64,000 bases of DNA from Actinomadura xylanilytica. Its GTDB lineage: Bacteria > Actinomycetota > Actinomycetes > Streptosporangiales > Streptosporangiaceae. The stretch is from positions 558,001 through 622,000 of the forward strand of contig NZ_JASNWE010000003.1 of NCBI RefSeq assembly GCF_030283145.1, read 5' to 3'. Positions 28,765 through 37,934 of this stretch are shown here, in pieces (the first letter of the stretch is position 1; every line of letters begins with the position of its first letter). The translations under genes were made by a program, and so were the position numbers. The notes below the pieces were generated by a model that searched no databases, was not told the origin of the DNA, and saw only the letters and a list, made by a program, of their open reading frames with translations.

Positions 28765-31535
28765 GCGTCCCCCTCAAGCACGGCCAGAATGCGCAGCAGC
28801 GGTTCCCCTGTGGTCTCCATGCTCTGGAGCAGCCGCTTCTGCTCTGCGACGGTGTCGTGCACGGCGCCGCGTCTGCGTCCGCCCTGCGGGCTGCCGGTGA
28901 TGTTCTCCAGGCTGGCCCGTTCCCACAGTTCGAGCTGCCCGTCGTAGTCGCGGAGCGGCTTGGCGACGACGTCGTCGTACCGGTCGCGCCGCTCGTCCAG
29001 GTGGCGGCGGGCGGCCTGGACGGCGGGCTCGATGAGCGGCGTCAGGCCGGCGAGGTCGGCGGGACGGTTCGTGTTGATCATCCCGGGGCCGACCCCGGCC
29101 TCGGCGAGCACCTCGGTCATGTCGCCGACGACCGGGGCGCCGGGCAGGCCGCTGACGGCCATCCACTCGACGACGGTCGGCTGGCCGAGGGCGTTGGAGT
29201 AGATCCCCTGGACGAGGAAGGTGGGCTCGGCGACCTTCGCGGCGATGACCGGGGCCTGCCTCCGGACGAGCTGCACCTGGACCTTGTCGACCAGCCACTC
29301 GACCATCGGGTGCAGGTCCGACAGGTAGCCGATGTCGGGCCAGAGCGTCTTGGTCCTGCGGGCCTCGTCCAGCTTGCGCTGGGCGAGCGGGCGGTCGAAG
29401 GTGACCTTCATCCGTTCGGCGATCTTGTGCTTCTTCAGGTAGGAGGCCGGGAGCGCGTTCAGCCGGTGCAGCAGGTCCTTGGGCGGCTCGAAGGCGAGCA
29501 TCTGGCCGTCGTCGTCGATGCGAAGGTCGGCGCAGACCGTGTGGAGGGCCTCACGGACGAACTCCTCGGTCGAGCCGAACAGCCTGGGCACCTCGGCCCG
29601 TTCCGGTTCGGTGCGGGCCTCCCCTTCGACGCCGCCGAGCAGGTCGGCGAGGAAGTCGACGGGCGGGGCCTCGTCGAGGGACTCCTCGACGGACTTGCCG
29701 GCGAGGAGGTCCTTGATGAGCCGGTCCTCCTCCTTCTTGGCGGTGAACTCGCGGGTGACCGCCTCGGCCGTGCCGAGGCTGCGGTGCGCCTGCTCCTCGC
29801 GGTGGAGCAGCTTCAGCGCGACGGTGGTGTCGTCCAGGGCGCCCTCGACCTCCGAGGTGAGCACGAGCGCCCGGAACTGCGGCTCGTGCTCCTGCCCGTA
29901 GCGGTCGATGCGGCCGTTGCGCTGCTCGATGCGGATGAGGCTCCACGGCAGGTCGTAGTGGATCAAGTGGTGGCACTGCCGGTGCAGGTTGACGCCCTCG
30001 GAGGCGACGTCGCCGGTGAACAGCAGCCGCACCTTGCTGTCGGCGAGCGAGAAGTCCTCGACGATCTCCTGCTGCTGGACGTCGGAGTAGCCGCCGTGCA
30101 TCGTCTTGACCTGGCCGTCGCCGAGGCCGAGGGCCGCCGGGACGGTCGCCGCAAGCCATTCGAGGGTCGGGACGCTCTCGGAGAACACCACCGCGCGGGT
30201 GGTGCCGTTCTTCTTCACCCCGATCTTCTTGAGCTCGTCGATCAGCGCCGTGCGTTTGGCGGAGTCGGTGTCGCCCATCTCCCCGACGAGGGCGGCCAGG
30301 TCCTTCAGGGCGTCGATCTCGGCCTGCTCGGTGGCGTTCTTCAGCCGCTTGCCGACGGTGGTGCCGAGCGCGACGTGCGAGGACAGGAACGCCTTGGCGA
30401 GCGTGTAGGGGAACAGGCGGCGGTCGCGGTCGACCACCGATCCGCCGGGACGGTCCGGGCGGGGCAGCCAGACGTCGGCCAGCTCGGCGAAGATCGCCTC
30501 TTCCTTCGCGGTCGCTGCGGCGGGGAGCGGCACCGACGGACCCCGGCCCGGCCACTTGCCGCCGATCTGGTCGCGCACCTCTTCGCTGATCTTCGTGCGG
30601 CGGAGGTAGAGGTGGTCGATGTCGCCGGCCGAGTACTGCTTGGGGTCGGCGATCGCGGCAGGGTCGAGGAGCGCGATCAGCTCGGCGAACGACGTGGCGT
30701 CGCCGTTGTGCGGGGTGGCGCTGGCGAGCAGCAGCGCGTCGGTGTGCGCGGCGAGCAGCCGGGCCAGCTTGTTGCGGAGGTTGCCCTCGTTGATGAGGTT
30801 GTGGGACTCGTCGATGACGACGGCGTCCCAGTACATGTTCTCCAGGTGCTGGCCGTACTTGCCCTGGTTCTTCAGGGTGTCGACGGACACGATGACGCGC
30901 TTGAAGTACAGGAACGGGTTCCGTCCGGCCGGGATGTCACGCTGGATCCGCTCGATGCCGACCGAGTCGAGCCGGACGAGCGGGATCGCGAACCGCGTCC
31001 ACAGTTCGTGCTGGAACTGCTCCAGCACCTGCTGCGGCGTGACGACCAGGATCCGCTCGCCGCGGCCCCGGCGGATCAGCTCGGCCAGGACCAGCCCGAT
31101 CTCCAGGGTCTTGCCGAGCCCGACGACGTCGGCGAGCAGGATGCGCGGGCGCAGCCCCTTGAGCGCCAGCTCGGCCGGACGCTGCTGGTAAATGAGCGGG
31201 TCGAGCAGGAACCGGTCGGTCAGCGCAAGCCGCCGCTCGGACTGCGGCAGCGGGGTGCGGCGCAGCACCGATTCCAGGTACAGCCGGCTGCGCGCGAACG
31301 CCGAACTGGTGTCGGCGACCAGTTCGGTGTCCTCGGGACGGAGCTGGACGACCGTGTCGATCTCGGTGAAGAACACCGCGTCCTCGTCCCGCACGAACTC
31401 CGAGACGCCCACCGCACTGATCTTGAAGCTGTCGCGGCGGATGGGGGTGCAGGTGCGCACCATCCACTCGGCGTCGCGGACCTCGATGCGCGCGCCCGGC
31501 GCGTAGGGGGTAGGGGCCGCCTCGGTGAGCGTCAC
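28761..31535 (-). CDS. SNF2-family helicase, DrmD-like
   Basis: The 924-residue SF2/SNF2 helicase has Walker A DVVGLGKT at 136-143, motif II DESH at 242-245, a SATPHNGD motif III and the C-terminal QRNGRIDRYGQ motif VI. Its order and length resemble DrmD of DISARM class 1 and related defence helicases that pair with adenine methylases. The GTG start has GGAG 8 nt upstream. The stop overlaps the methylase start (ATGA), and the kinase gene ends 74 bp upstream. It likely translocates on DNA to couple recognition with modification or exclusion. DrmB and DrmC are not adjacent. Confidence 0.88.
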   Translation of the reverse strand: MTLTEAAPTPYAPGARIEVRDAEWMVRTCTPIRRDSFKISAVGVSEFVRDEDAVFFTEIDTVVQLRPEDTELVADTSSAFARSRLYLESVLRRTPLPQSERRLALTDRFLLDPLIYQQRPAELALKGLRPRILLADVVGLGKTLEIGLVLAELIRRGRGERILVVTPQQVLEQFQHELWTRFAIPLVRLDSVGIERIQRDIPAGRNPFLYFKRVIVSVDTLKNQGKYGQHLENMYWDAVVIDESHNLINEGNLRNKLARLLAAHTDALLLASATPHNGDATSFAELIALLDPAAIADPKQYSAGDIDHLYLRRTKISEEVRDQIGGKWPGRGPSVPLPAAATAKEEAIFAELADVWLPRPDRPGGSVVDRDRRLFPYTLAKAFLSSHVALGTTVGKRLKNATEQAEIDALKDLAALVGEMGDTDSAKRTALIDELKKIGVKKNGTTRAVVFSESVPTLEWLAATVPAALGLGDGQVKTMHGGYSDVQQQEIVEDFSLADSKVRLLFTGDVASEGVNLHRQCHHLIHYDLPWSLIRIEQRNGRIDRYGQEHEPQFRALVLTSEVEGALDDTTVALKLLHREEQAHRSLGTAEAVTREFTAKKEEDRLIKDLLAGKSVEESLDEAPPVDFLADLLGGVEGEARTEPERAEVPRLFGSTEEFVREALHTVCADLRIDDDGQMLAFEPPKDLLHRLNALPASYLKKHKIAERMKVTFDRPLAQRKLDEARRTKTLWPDIGYLSDLHPMVEWLVDKVQVQLVRRQAPVIAAKVAEPTFLVQGIYSNALGQPTVVEWMAVSGLPGAPVVGDMTEVLAEAGVGPGMINTNRPADLAGLTPLIEPAVQAARRHLDERRDRYDDVVAKPLRDYDGQLELWERASLENITGSPQGGRRRGAVHDTVAEQKRLLQSMETTGEPLLRILAVLEGDA

Positions 31536-31609
31536 TCCTGGGACTCCTTCGTTCTCAGCGGGTCGGGTGGGACGGCGGTGCAGGTGGACGGCGGCGCGGC
31601 GTCACGGCG

Positions 31610-32632
31610 TCAGAGCCGGCCGCCCGGCGCGTAGGCGTGGGCGAGCCGGTCGGCGAGCATCGAGACTGCCGGGCGCGGGGCCTGGCGCTCGCCCTGCCCC
31701 TGCCGCGCCCGCCGCCGGGGCGGATCGATGTCGCTGGGCGGGTCGGACGGCTGCTCGACATAGGTGAGCTCGGTGAAGTGCACGCGGGCGTCGCGCAGGC
31801 CCAGACCCGCGCCGGCAAGCACCTGCCGGAACTCCCCGGACGCCTCGGCGGGGGTCGGCCGCAGCGCCGGGTCGTGGGCGAGCATCGCACCGATGACCGG
31901 TTCCAGGGCGAAGGGCACTCCACTCAGGTCGGGCACCTCGTCCGGGTCCCTGATCGCCATGATCATCGCAGCCTGGTGCGGCCGGTCGTAGGGCAGGTGC
32001 CCGGTCAGTGCCTGGACCAGGGTCGCGCCCAGCGAGTACACGTCCGCCGCGGGCGGCAGGTCCTTGGGCGAGAGGACGTGCTCGGGTGCCATGAACGCCA
32101 GCGTGCCGAGGAACGCGCCGGTCTTGGTGAGCTGCTGGTCGGTCCCGGTCAGGTCGACCAGGCCGAAGTCGATGACCTTGGGGCCGTCCGGTCCGAGCAG
32201 GATGTTGCCGGGCTTGAGGTCGCGGTGCAGCAGCCCGGCCCGGTGGATCGCGCCGAGCGCCTCGGCCAGCAGATCGCCCAGCACCGCGCCCATCTCGGCC
32301 GTGAGGGGTTTGCGGGTGGCGAGGTAGTCCTTCAGCGTCAGGCCGCGCACGTACTCCATCGCCAGCCAGGGCCGCTCGGCGCCCGGCCCGGCGGCGGCCA
32401 CCAGCGACGCGACGCGCGGCCCCTGCACCATGCCCATCGCGAGGACCTCGCGATCGAACCGCTCGCGGATCTCGGGGTCACCGGCGAGCTGCTTGCGGAT
32501 CACTTTGATGGCGACGTGCCGTCCGTCCGGGGTCACCCCGAAATAGACCTTCCCCATGCCGCCCTCGCCGAGCGTGCCGTGCAGCTCGATGCCACCGATG
32601 TCGCGCGGATCGGAAGGCTGGAGAGAATCCAT
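31610..32632 (-). CDS. soluble serine/threonine protein kinase in the methylase operon
   Basis: The 340-residue protein has a glycine loop GEGGMGKV, ATP lysine K43, HRDLKPGN with D138, DFG at 155-157 and an APE motif, so it should be active. A basic, Pro-rich tail of about 70 residues has no membrane segment. The ATG (M-D-S-L) has AGGT upstream. It lies 74 bp before the SNF2 helicase gene on the same strand. Kinases also accompany BREX type 2 (PglW), which suggests phosphorylation control of the helicase or methylase; the target is not shown. Confidence 0.88.
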   Translation of the reverse strand: MDSLQPSDPRDIGGIELHGTLGEGGMGKVYFGVTPDGRHVAIKVIRKQLAGDPEIRERFDREVLAMGMVQGPRVASLVAAAGPGAERPWLAMEYVRGLTLKDYLATRKPLTAEMGAVLGDLLAEALGAIHRAGLLHRDLKPGNILLGPDGPKVIDFGLVDLTGTDQQLTKTGAFLGTLAFMAPEHVLSPKDLPPAADVYSLGATLVQALTGHLPYDRPHQAAMIMAIRDPDEVPDLSGVPFALEPVIGAMLAHDPALRPTPAEASGEFRQVLAGAGLGLRDARVHFTELTYVEQPSDPPSDIDPPRRRARQGQGERQAPRPAVSMLADRLAHAYAPGGRL

Positions 32633-32853
32633 CGACACCTGCCTGACAACCGTGGTCTTGTCACTGATCACTTGACCGGAGGGCCAGGATATGGCGTTGC
32701 GGAACGGCACGAACCGGCTACCGGACGATCGCCCGGACCACATCGCGCGGGGGTGCCCGGCGGACCTCGTGGCCGGAGCCCCCCGCCCACGCCCGACAGG
32801 TGGCGTCCGCGCAGGTCGAGGCCTTGCAGCGGGTGCGGGCGCGGCGGTCGTCA

Positions 32854-34905
32854 TCATGGTGCCGCGGGCTTGCCGTCGTCAGGGATTCGGTTGGCCGTAT
32901 CAGGACACAGGCTCGCGTCAACCAGACCATCGCCGAGGAGTCTGGCCAGATCGGCGCCCAATTCCGAGGCGCGGCGCAGTTTTGTTTCGAACTCGTCAAG
33001 ACGCCTGTAGGCATCGCCGTAACGCCGTTGCTCCTCGACGGGCGGCATGGGGATCTCGGCGCGCCGGACGTCCACCCGGTAGCTCATCGAGACCATCGAG
33101 TAATGGCGGAGATTGAGCGACCCGCGCAGGACCCCGGCCAGGAAGTGCGCGTCGAGCCGCGCGGGATCGGGGCGCAGGAGGAACACGTGCCGTCCGAGCA
33201 GCGCACCGCCCTCGGGCACGACCCTCGCGGTGGGCGCCCTGATGATCCCCGGCACGACCACGTCGCCCGGCTGGACGACCACGGCACCGGCCCCGGTCTC
33301 CACCCGCGCGGTCACGTCGGGCCATCGCCCCTTGACGACGTCCTCAGCCGTGAGCACGGGCACCAGCCCCTCTTCGGCGCCCGGCGGCACCGCGGACGCC
33401 TGGTGAACGCTGACCAGGCCCATGCGCACGAGCTCGGAGACGGGAACCAGCGGCGCGTCCGGGCCGTCCGGCCCCCCTCGCCCCCCTCGCCCCTCCCGGA
33501 CCTCCGGGAGCAGGGCGGGCAGGCTCTCCAGAAGCCCCAGCGTCTCGGCCCGGCGTTCGGCGACCCGCTCGATCGCGGGCGCCGCGGCCTGCCGGGTCAG
33601 GTGGCGGGACGGGGTGAGGTCGACCTCCTCGTCGAGCAGGTCGATGATGCGGACCGCGCGGCTGCGGCCGGGATCGTCGAGGTCGGCCTCGGGATCGGCG
33701 GCGAAACGGCGCCAGCCCTCGAGCGCCTGCGCGGCGTAGTCGCCCGACGTCTCGACCATGAGGACCTGGCTCGGCGGCCGTTCACGGGGATCGGGGCGGC
33801 GCATGACCCACAGGTTGAGCGGCACCGCCATGTTGGGCACGGCCCCCAGCGGCAGCATGATGACGGCGCGGAGCGCCCCGCGCCGCAGTAGCTGGGCGCG
33901 GATCCTGCGGCCGGCGCGGCGGTTGGCGGCGGCGGGCGGCATGAGCAGGATCGCCTGCGCGCCGGGCCGGCAGTGCGCCAGGGCGTGCTGGACCCAGGCC
34001 AGCTCCGACTCGGTCCGCGGCGGGAGCCCGTACTCCCAGCGGGGGTCGGCGGTGAGCTCGTCGTAGCCCCAGTTGCGGTCGTTGAACGGCGGGGTCGTGA
34101 CGACCAGGTCGGCCTCGACGCCCGCGAAGGCGTCGCGGCGCAGCGGGTCGCCCGCGCGGATCGCCGCGTCCGGAGTGCGGAGCGCGAGGCGGATGGCGGT
34201 CAGCCGGGCGACCGCCTCGTCGGCGTCCTGGCCGAGCAGCCGCCCGGCATCGTGCTCGATCGCGCCGAGCAGGAGGCCGCCCGACCCGCAGGCGGGGTCG
34301 AGCACCGTCCCGTGCCCGCTCCCCGCCAGGTCCATGACCAGCCGGACGACCTCGGGCGGCGTGTCGTACATGCGCCGCTTGTGCAGGTCGAGGTAGCGCT
34401 CGCGGAGGAACTCGAAGCACGCGCGGGCACCCCGTCCGGCCGCGAGCCCCGCCAGCCCCCGGATCACCGGGACGTGCCGCGTGGGCAGGACCGGGGGGAA
34501 CACCTGCTCGCCGGGCAGCCCCTCGACCGCGGCGCGGACCGCGCCGGGCAGGTCGGCCGCGACCCCTTCGTCGGACCGCTCGGCGAGCGCGTCCCAGTGC
34601 GCGTGGTCGCGGCACAGGTAGAGCAGGAACGCACCGGCGAACGCCAGCATGTCGGCGAGCTCCACCTCATCGGCGATCTTGCGCAGCTCGTGCCAGAGCT
34701 GCTCATCGGCCGTCGACTCGTCGGTCTTGCCCTGCGCGCGCAGCCAGTCCTGGACCTCGGCGAGCGAGAACGACGGGCTGGCCGCGGTGCCGCCGACGGG
34801 CTGCGGGAAGTCGTCGTGGCGCTTGCGCCAGTTGCTGACCGCGGCCCTGCCGACGCCGGCGAGCCTGGCGATGTCGGCCGCGGTCACCGTCGCGTCCTGT
34901 GCCAC
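32854..34905 (-). CDS. HsdM-like DNA methylase with HTH and built-in recognition region
   Basis: The 683-residue protein opens with a helix-turn-helix (about residues 8-58, ARLAGVGRAAVSNWRKR). A type I-like methylase core follows with motif I DPACGSGG at 203-210. Motif IV reads TPPF at 271-274 where N6-adenine enzymes usually have NPPF. The C-terminal third (about 440-683) looks like an HsdS-type specificity half with a helical end. I prefer the GTG at 34905, which has GGGAG upstream, over an ATG six codons earlier. No HsdR is nearby. It may be a stand-alone methylase or a DNA-binding regulator derived from one. Confidence 0.8.
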   Translation of the reverse strand: MAQDATVTAADIARLAGVGRAAVSNWRKRHDDFPQPVGGTAASPSFSLAEVQDWLRAQGKTDESTADEQLWHELRKIADEVELADMLAFAGAFLLYLCRDHAHWDALAERSDEGVAADLPGAVRAAVEGLPGEQVFPPVLPTRHVPVIRGLAGLAAGRGARACFEFLRERYLDLHKRRMYDTPPEVVRLVMDLAGSGHGTVLDPACGSGGLLLGAIEHDAGRLLGQDADEAVARLTAIRLALRTPDAAIRAGDPLRRDAFAGVEADLVVTTPPFNDRNWGYDELTADPRWEYGLPPRTESELAWVQHALAHCRPGAQAILLMPPAAANRRAGRRIRAQLLRRGALRAVIMLPLGAVPNMAVPLNLWVMRRPDPRERPPSQVLMVETSGDYAAQALEGWRRFAADPEADLDDPGRSRAVRIIDLLDEEVDLTPSRHLTRQAAAPAIERVAERRAETLGLLESLPALLPEVREGRGGRGGPDGPDAPLVPVSELVRMGLVSVHQASAVPPGAEEGLVPVLTAEDVVKGRWPDVTARVETGAGAVVVQPGDVVVPGIIRAPTARVVPEGGALLGRHVFLLRPDPARLDAHFLAGVLRGSLNLRHYSMVSMSYRVDVRRAEIPMPPVEEQRRYGDAYRRLDEFETKLRRASELGADLARLLGDGLVDASLCPDTANRIPDDGKPAAP

Positions 34906-35117
34906 TCGGGACTCCCACCTCATGCGCCCCCGGACGGCAGCGCGAGATCATCACGCTACACCGAACCCCCTCGACCTACATCGACAGGGTTGATTCGATT
35001 CACATGAGACTATGATCCTCTTGGTCGATTGAGTTCACATCCTCAATGTGGTTTGGTGTGAACACTAGGGAACGGTGCGCTCCCAGCCATCCCCCTGAAC
35101 GAGATGAGAGCGCGACC
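34906..35117. promoter_or_regulatory. divergent promoter/operator region between methylase and HelD operons
   Basis: This AT-rich region separates the two defence operons. On the plus strand a -10-like TATGAT lies at 35011-35016, with a weak -35-like TTGATT 15 bp upstream. Near-direct repeats GATTCGATTCACAT (34992-35005) and GATTGAGTTCACAT (35027-35040) flank it. A GTTCACA / TGTGAAC inverted repeat lies at 35033-35039 and 35057-35063. This arrangement suits a repressor acting on both directions. The binding protein is unknown. Confidence 0.4.
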
Positions 35118-35255
35118 ATGAATCTCGACCAACCGCCCGGAACGTCCCCGCCCCCTCCCCGGCTTCCCCACCCCGGGCACTGGCCGCGACCCCTGCGTTC
35201 AGGAACGGAGACCACAGCCACCGACCGGTTGGGGCATGCCAAGGAGGCAACGTGA
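35118..35255 (+). CDS. possible 45-aa proline-rich leader peptide
   Basis: A short frame from ATG at 35118 encodes 45 residues with a PPPP run at about 11-14 followed by further prolines. Its TGA overlaps the GTG start of the HelD-like gene (GTGA), so its translation could couple to that gene. A weak GAGAG lies upstream of the ATG. Polyproline stalls ribosomes without EF-P, so a regulatory leader role is conceivable. It may equally be chance. Confidence 0.3.
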   Translation: MNLDQPPGTSPPPPRLPHPGHWPRPLRSGTETTATDRLGHAKEAT

Positions 35256-37930
35256 CCGAACGTAAAGCCGCGATCGCCGAGGAACAGCGCGCCGTCGACC
35301 ATGCCTACACCTGCTACGAGCGTAAGTTCCAGAACAACAGGGACGCATTCCGAAGCACGCGCAGAGAGTTGACCGACGCACATGCCGGTACCGCCTTCAT
35401 CACCGACGTCGCCCCTGAGATCCGCTTCGAGAGCGACCTCGGCGGCGAAGCCCTCGTCATCGCACGGGTCGACGACATGGAGGACGGCAAGCCGAAGACG
35501 TGGTATATCGGGCGCCGCACCGTCCGCGACGAGGACCACGACGCCTTCGTCATCGACTGGCAGACGCCGCAGGCCATCGACTGGATGCTGCGAAGGCCCG
35601 ATGATCCCGGCAAGATGACGCTGCGTCGTCTGCTGCGTTGTGAGGCCGACCGGGTCCGGGACTTCCGGGACGAGATCCGGATCGTCGCCGCCCCGTCCGC
35701 GCAGAGGGCGTTCACGGCCAGCGCCCTGGCGGCGGGCGAACCCCTGCCGCCCGAGCCCGACACCGCGCCCGGCCCGCCATCGATCGAGGGCCTCAAGGAT
35801 TTTCTCTTGGAGGACCTTGAACGGGCCCGAGACGGGCGAATGCGCGACATCGTCGAGACCATCCAGCGGGATCAACTTCTGCTCGTCTCCGACGACCGCA
35901 AGGGGGTCCTGATCGTCCAGGGCGGTCCCGGTACCGGGAAGACGGCCGTGGGGCTGCACCGAATCTCCTGGCTTCTCTTCAACGAGCGTTTCAAGACCGG
36001 TGACGTTCTGGTCGTCGGCCCGCACCGCAGGTTCCTCGACTACGTCCGCGGGGTCCTCCCGCGCCTGGGCACTCGCGACGTGACGGCGGTGGAACTCGAC
36101 CGTCTCTGGGACGCCCCGCGCGGAGTCGATCCGCTGCCGGCCCGGCTGGTCAAGTCCGACGCGCGGATGGCGGAAGTGCTGCGTCGTGCCGTGGATGCCC
36201 TGCCCCATCACCGCATGAACACCAAATTGCGCGCCGGCGCCTTCGAGTTCAACTTCGAGGGGGGCAGGTCATCGGTGCCGAGGGCCGTCCTCGAGCAACT
36301 CGCGCAAGGTGATGACGGCTCCTCGCGCGCCACGGTCCCGTACGCGACCCGTCGCCGCGGATTCGCCGCCCGCCTGGTCGATCACCTCGTGCACGCGAAC
36401 ACCGGTGAAAGGCCGCGCCGCCCTGGCGAGGACGTGCGCAGCCGCATCGCCCGGGACCCCCGGGTGGTCGGGCTCGTGAAGACCATCTGGCCCGATGTCA
36501 CCGCCGAGCACGTCCTGCGCGGCCTGCTCGGTGACCCGGAGATCCTGCGCGCGGCCACCGACGGACTGCTCTCGGAGGAGGAGCGGGCAGCGATCGCGCG
36601 AACACGCGCCTCCCGCATGTCGGCCGAGCCGTGGTCGCCCGAAGACCGGGTCTGCCTGGAGGAACTGCGCGTCCTGATCGGCGGCGACTCCCCTCCGCGT
36701 TACCGCCACATCGTGGTGGACGAGGCCCAGGACCTGTCCCCGATGCAGGCTCGGTCGCTTGCCCGGCGTTGCCCGAGCGGTTCCATGACCGTCCTCGGCG
36801 ACCTCACCCAGGCGACCGGCGGTCACCCGTATCACGACTGGTCCGCCCTGGCCTCGGCCCTCGCAGGCGACGACGGCTGGCATCTCGAGGAGCTGACCAC
36901 CGGGTATCGCGTCCCGAGCGAGGTCATGGAGTTCGCCGAACCGCTGGCGCGCTCGATCCCCGCCCAGACCAAGTCCCCCACGTCGATCAGGCCGGGCGGC
37001 GCCGAAGCGGTCACCCTCCTGCCGGTCCGGCCCGCGAACCTGGTCACGGAGGCTGCCGAACGGGTCCGCACCCTCACCTCGGCGACCGCGGATGAGGAGA
37101 GACGCTCGGTCGCGGTGATCGTCCCGGCCGACCGGCACGCCGACACGGCCGCGGCCCTCACAACCGTCCCGGATGACGGCCGGGTCAGCGTCATCACCGC
37201 CGCGGAGGCCAAGGGACTGGAGTTCGATCATGTTGTGCTCGTGGAGCCCGCGGCGATCGCCGGCCTGGCGCCCGCCGGTCCCAGCCTGCTCTACGTGGCT
37301 TTGACCCGATGCACCCGGTCACTGACCGTCGTGCACTCGGCGCCGATTCCCCGAGTGCTTCTCCCTGTATCCGACATCTCACCGGAAGGCGAGTGCGTGA
37401 CCACCTCAGAGTCCGATCAATCGACTGCGGAACCAGAACTCGACGACGGTGGAGCGGGCTTCGCTGCGTTCGTTGGAGAGCTGGAGGCCAGCGTGCGCGC
37501 GGAACGACGGTGTAGCGTGCATGAACGTGTGCGCCATGCCCTTATCTCCGAGCTCTACGGCGCCCGCCTGCTCCCCGTGGTGGACTCCCCCACTGCCGAT
37601 GTGATCTGCGACGGCCCGGACGGCAGAGTCCTCTACGAGGTGCTCGGTGAGGGCGGCGACCGGTACCGGCGGATGCGCGACGCCGTGCTGAGAATCCACG
37701 AGGTCCAGCACGCCGAGGGAGAACCCGCCGACCACCGGTTCCTCGTCCTCCCCTGTGAGCCGGCCGAGTCATGGGCTCCCGGCGTCCTCCGGGAGGCCTT
37801 CGGCCTGCCGGTCCTGTGGCGCACCGAGAGCGGCTGGGACGGGCAGGACCTCTCCCTGGCCCTCGGCCGATCCGAGGACGACCGAGGCGAGAACGGGAAG
37901 GGCGACGGAGGCCGGAACGCCGCCGGCTGA
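35252..37930 (+). CDS. helD-like: HelD-like SF1 helicase with C-terminal extension
   Basis: The 892-residue protein starts at a GTG with AAGGAGG 5 nt upstream. An N-terminal helical arm (AIAEEQRAVDHAYTCYERK) is typical of HelD, which pries RNA polymerase off DNA. Walker A GGPGTGKT lies at 224-231, motif II VVDEAQDL near 487, and a GLEFDHVVLV motif near 655. After the helicase, about residues 745-870 form an extra domain with ADVICD and LYEVLGE segments spaced as in some PD-(D/E)xK folds; this is tentative. The JetA gene starts 4 bp after its stop, so it is transcribed with Wadjet. HelR-type relatives give rifamycin resistance, but a link to defence is suggested here by context. Confidence 0.82.
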   Translation: MTERKAAIAEEQRAVDHAYTCYERKFQNNRDAFRSTRRELTDAHAGTAFITDVAPEIRFESDLGGEALVIARVDDMEDGKPKTWYIGRRTVRDEDHDAFVIDWQTPQAIDWMLRRPDDPGKMTLRRLLRCEADRVRDFRDEIRIVAAPSAQRAFTASALAAGEPLPPEPDTAPGPPSIEGLKDFLLEDLERARDGRMRDIVETIQRDQLLLVSDDRKGVLIVQGGPGTGKTAVGLHRISWLLFNERFKTGDVLVVGPHRRFLDYVRGVLPRLGTRDVTAVELDRLWDAPRGVDPLPARLVKSDARMAEVLRRAVDALPHHRMNTKLRAGAFEFNFEGGRSSVPRAVLEQLAQGDDGSSRATVPYATRRRGFAARLVDHLVHANTGERPRRPGEDVRSRIARDPRVVGLVKTIWPDVTAEHVLRGLLGDPEILRAATDGLLSEEERAAIARTRASRMSAEPWSPEDRVCLEELRVLIGGDSPPRYRHIVVDEAQDLSPMQARSLARRCPSGSMTVLGDLTQATGGHPYHDWSALASALAGDDGWHLEELTTGYRVPSEVMEFAEPLARSIPAQTKSPTSIRPGGAEAVTLLPVRPANLVTEAAERVRTLTSATADEERRSVAVIVPADRHADTAAALTTVPDDGRVSVITAAEAKGLEFDHVVLVEPAAIAGLAPAGPSLLYVALTRCTRSLTVVHSAPIPRVLLPVSDISPEGECVTTSESDQSTAEPELDDGGAGFAAFVGELEASVRAERRCSVHERVRHALISELYGARLLPVVDSPTADVICDGPDGRVLYEVLGEGGDRYRRMRDAVLRIHEVQHAEGEPADHRFLVLPCEPAESWAPGVLREAFGLPVLWRTESGWDGQDLSLALGRSEDDRGENGKGDGGRNAAG

Positions 37931-37934
37931 GGAC

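Noticed and set aside
28761..34905. A complete BREX type 2 or DISARM system
   Set aside because: The kinase, SNF2 helicase and methylases fit in part, but no PglZ, BrxC, DrmB or DrmC gene is present next to them.
32854..34905. A complete type I restriction-modification system
   Set aside because: No HsdR-type restriction subunit is nearby; the recognition part is fused to the methylase.
35046..35117. An upstream extension of the proline-rich leader frame to an ATG at 35046
   Set aside because: It would start inside the inverted repeat and has no ribosome site; the ATG at 35118 is more plausible.
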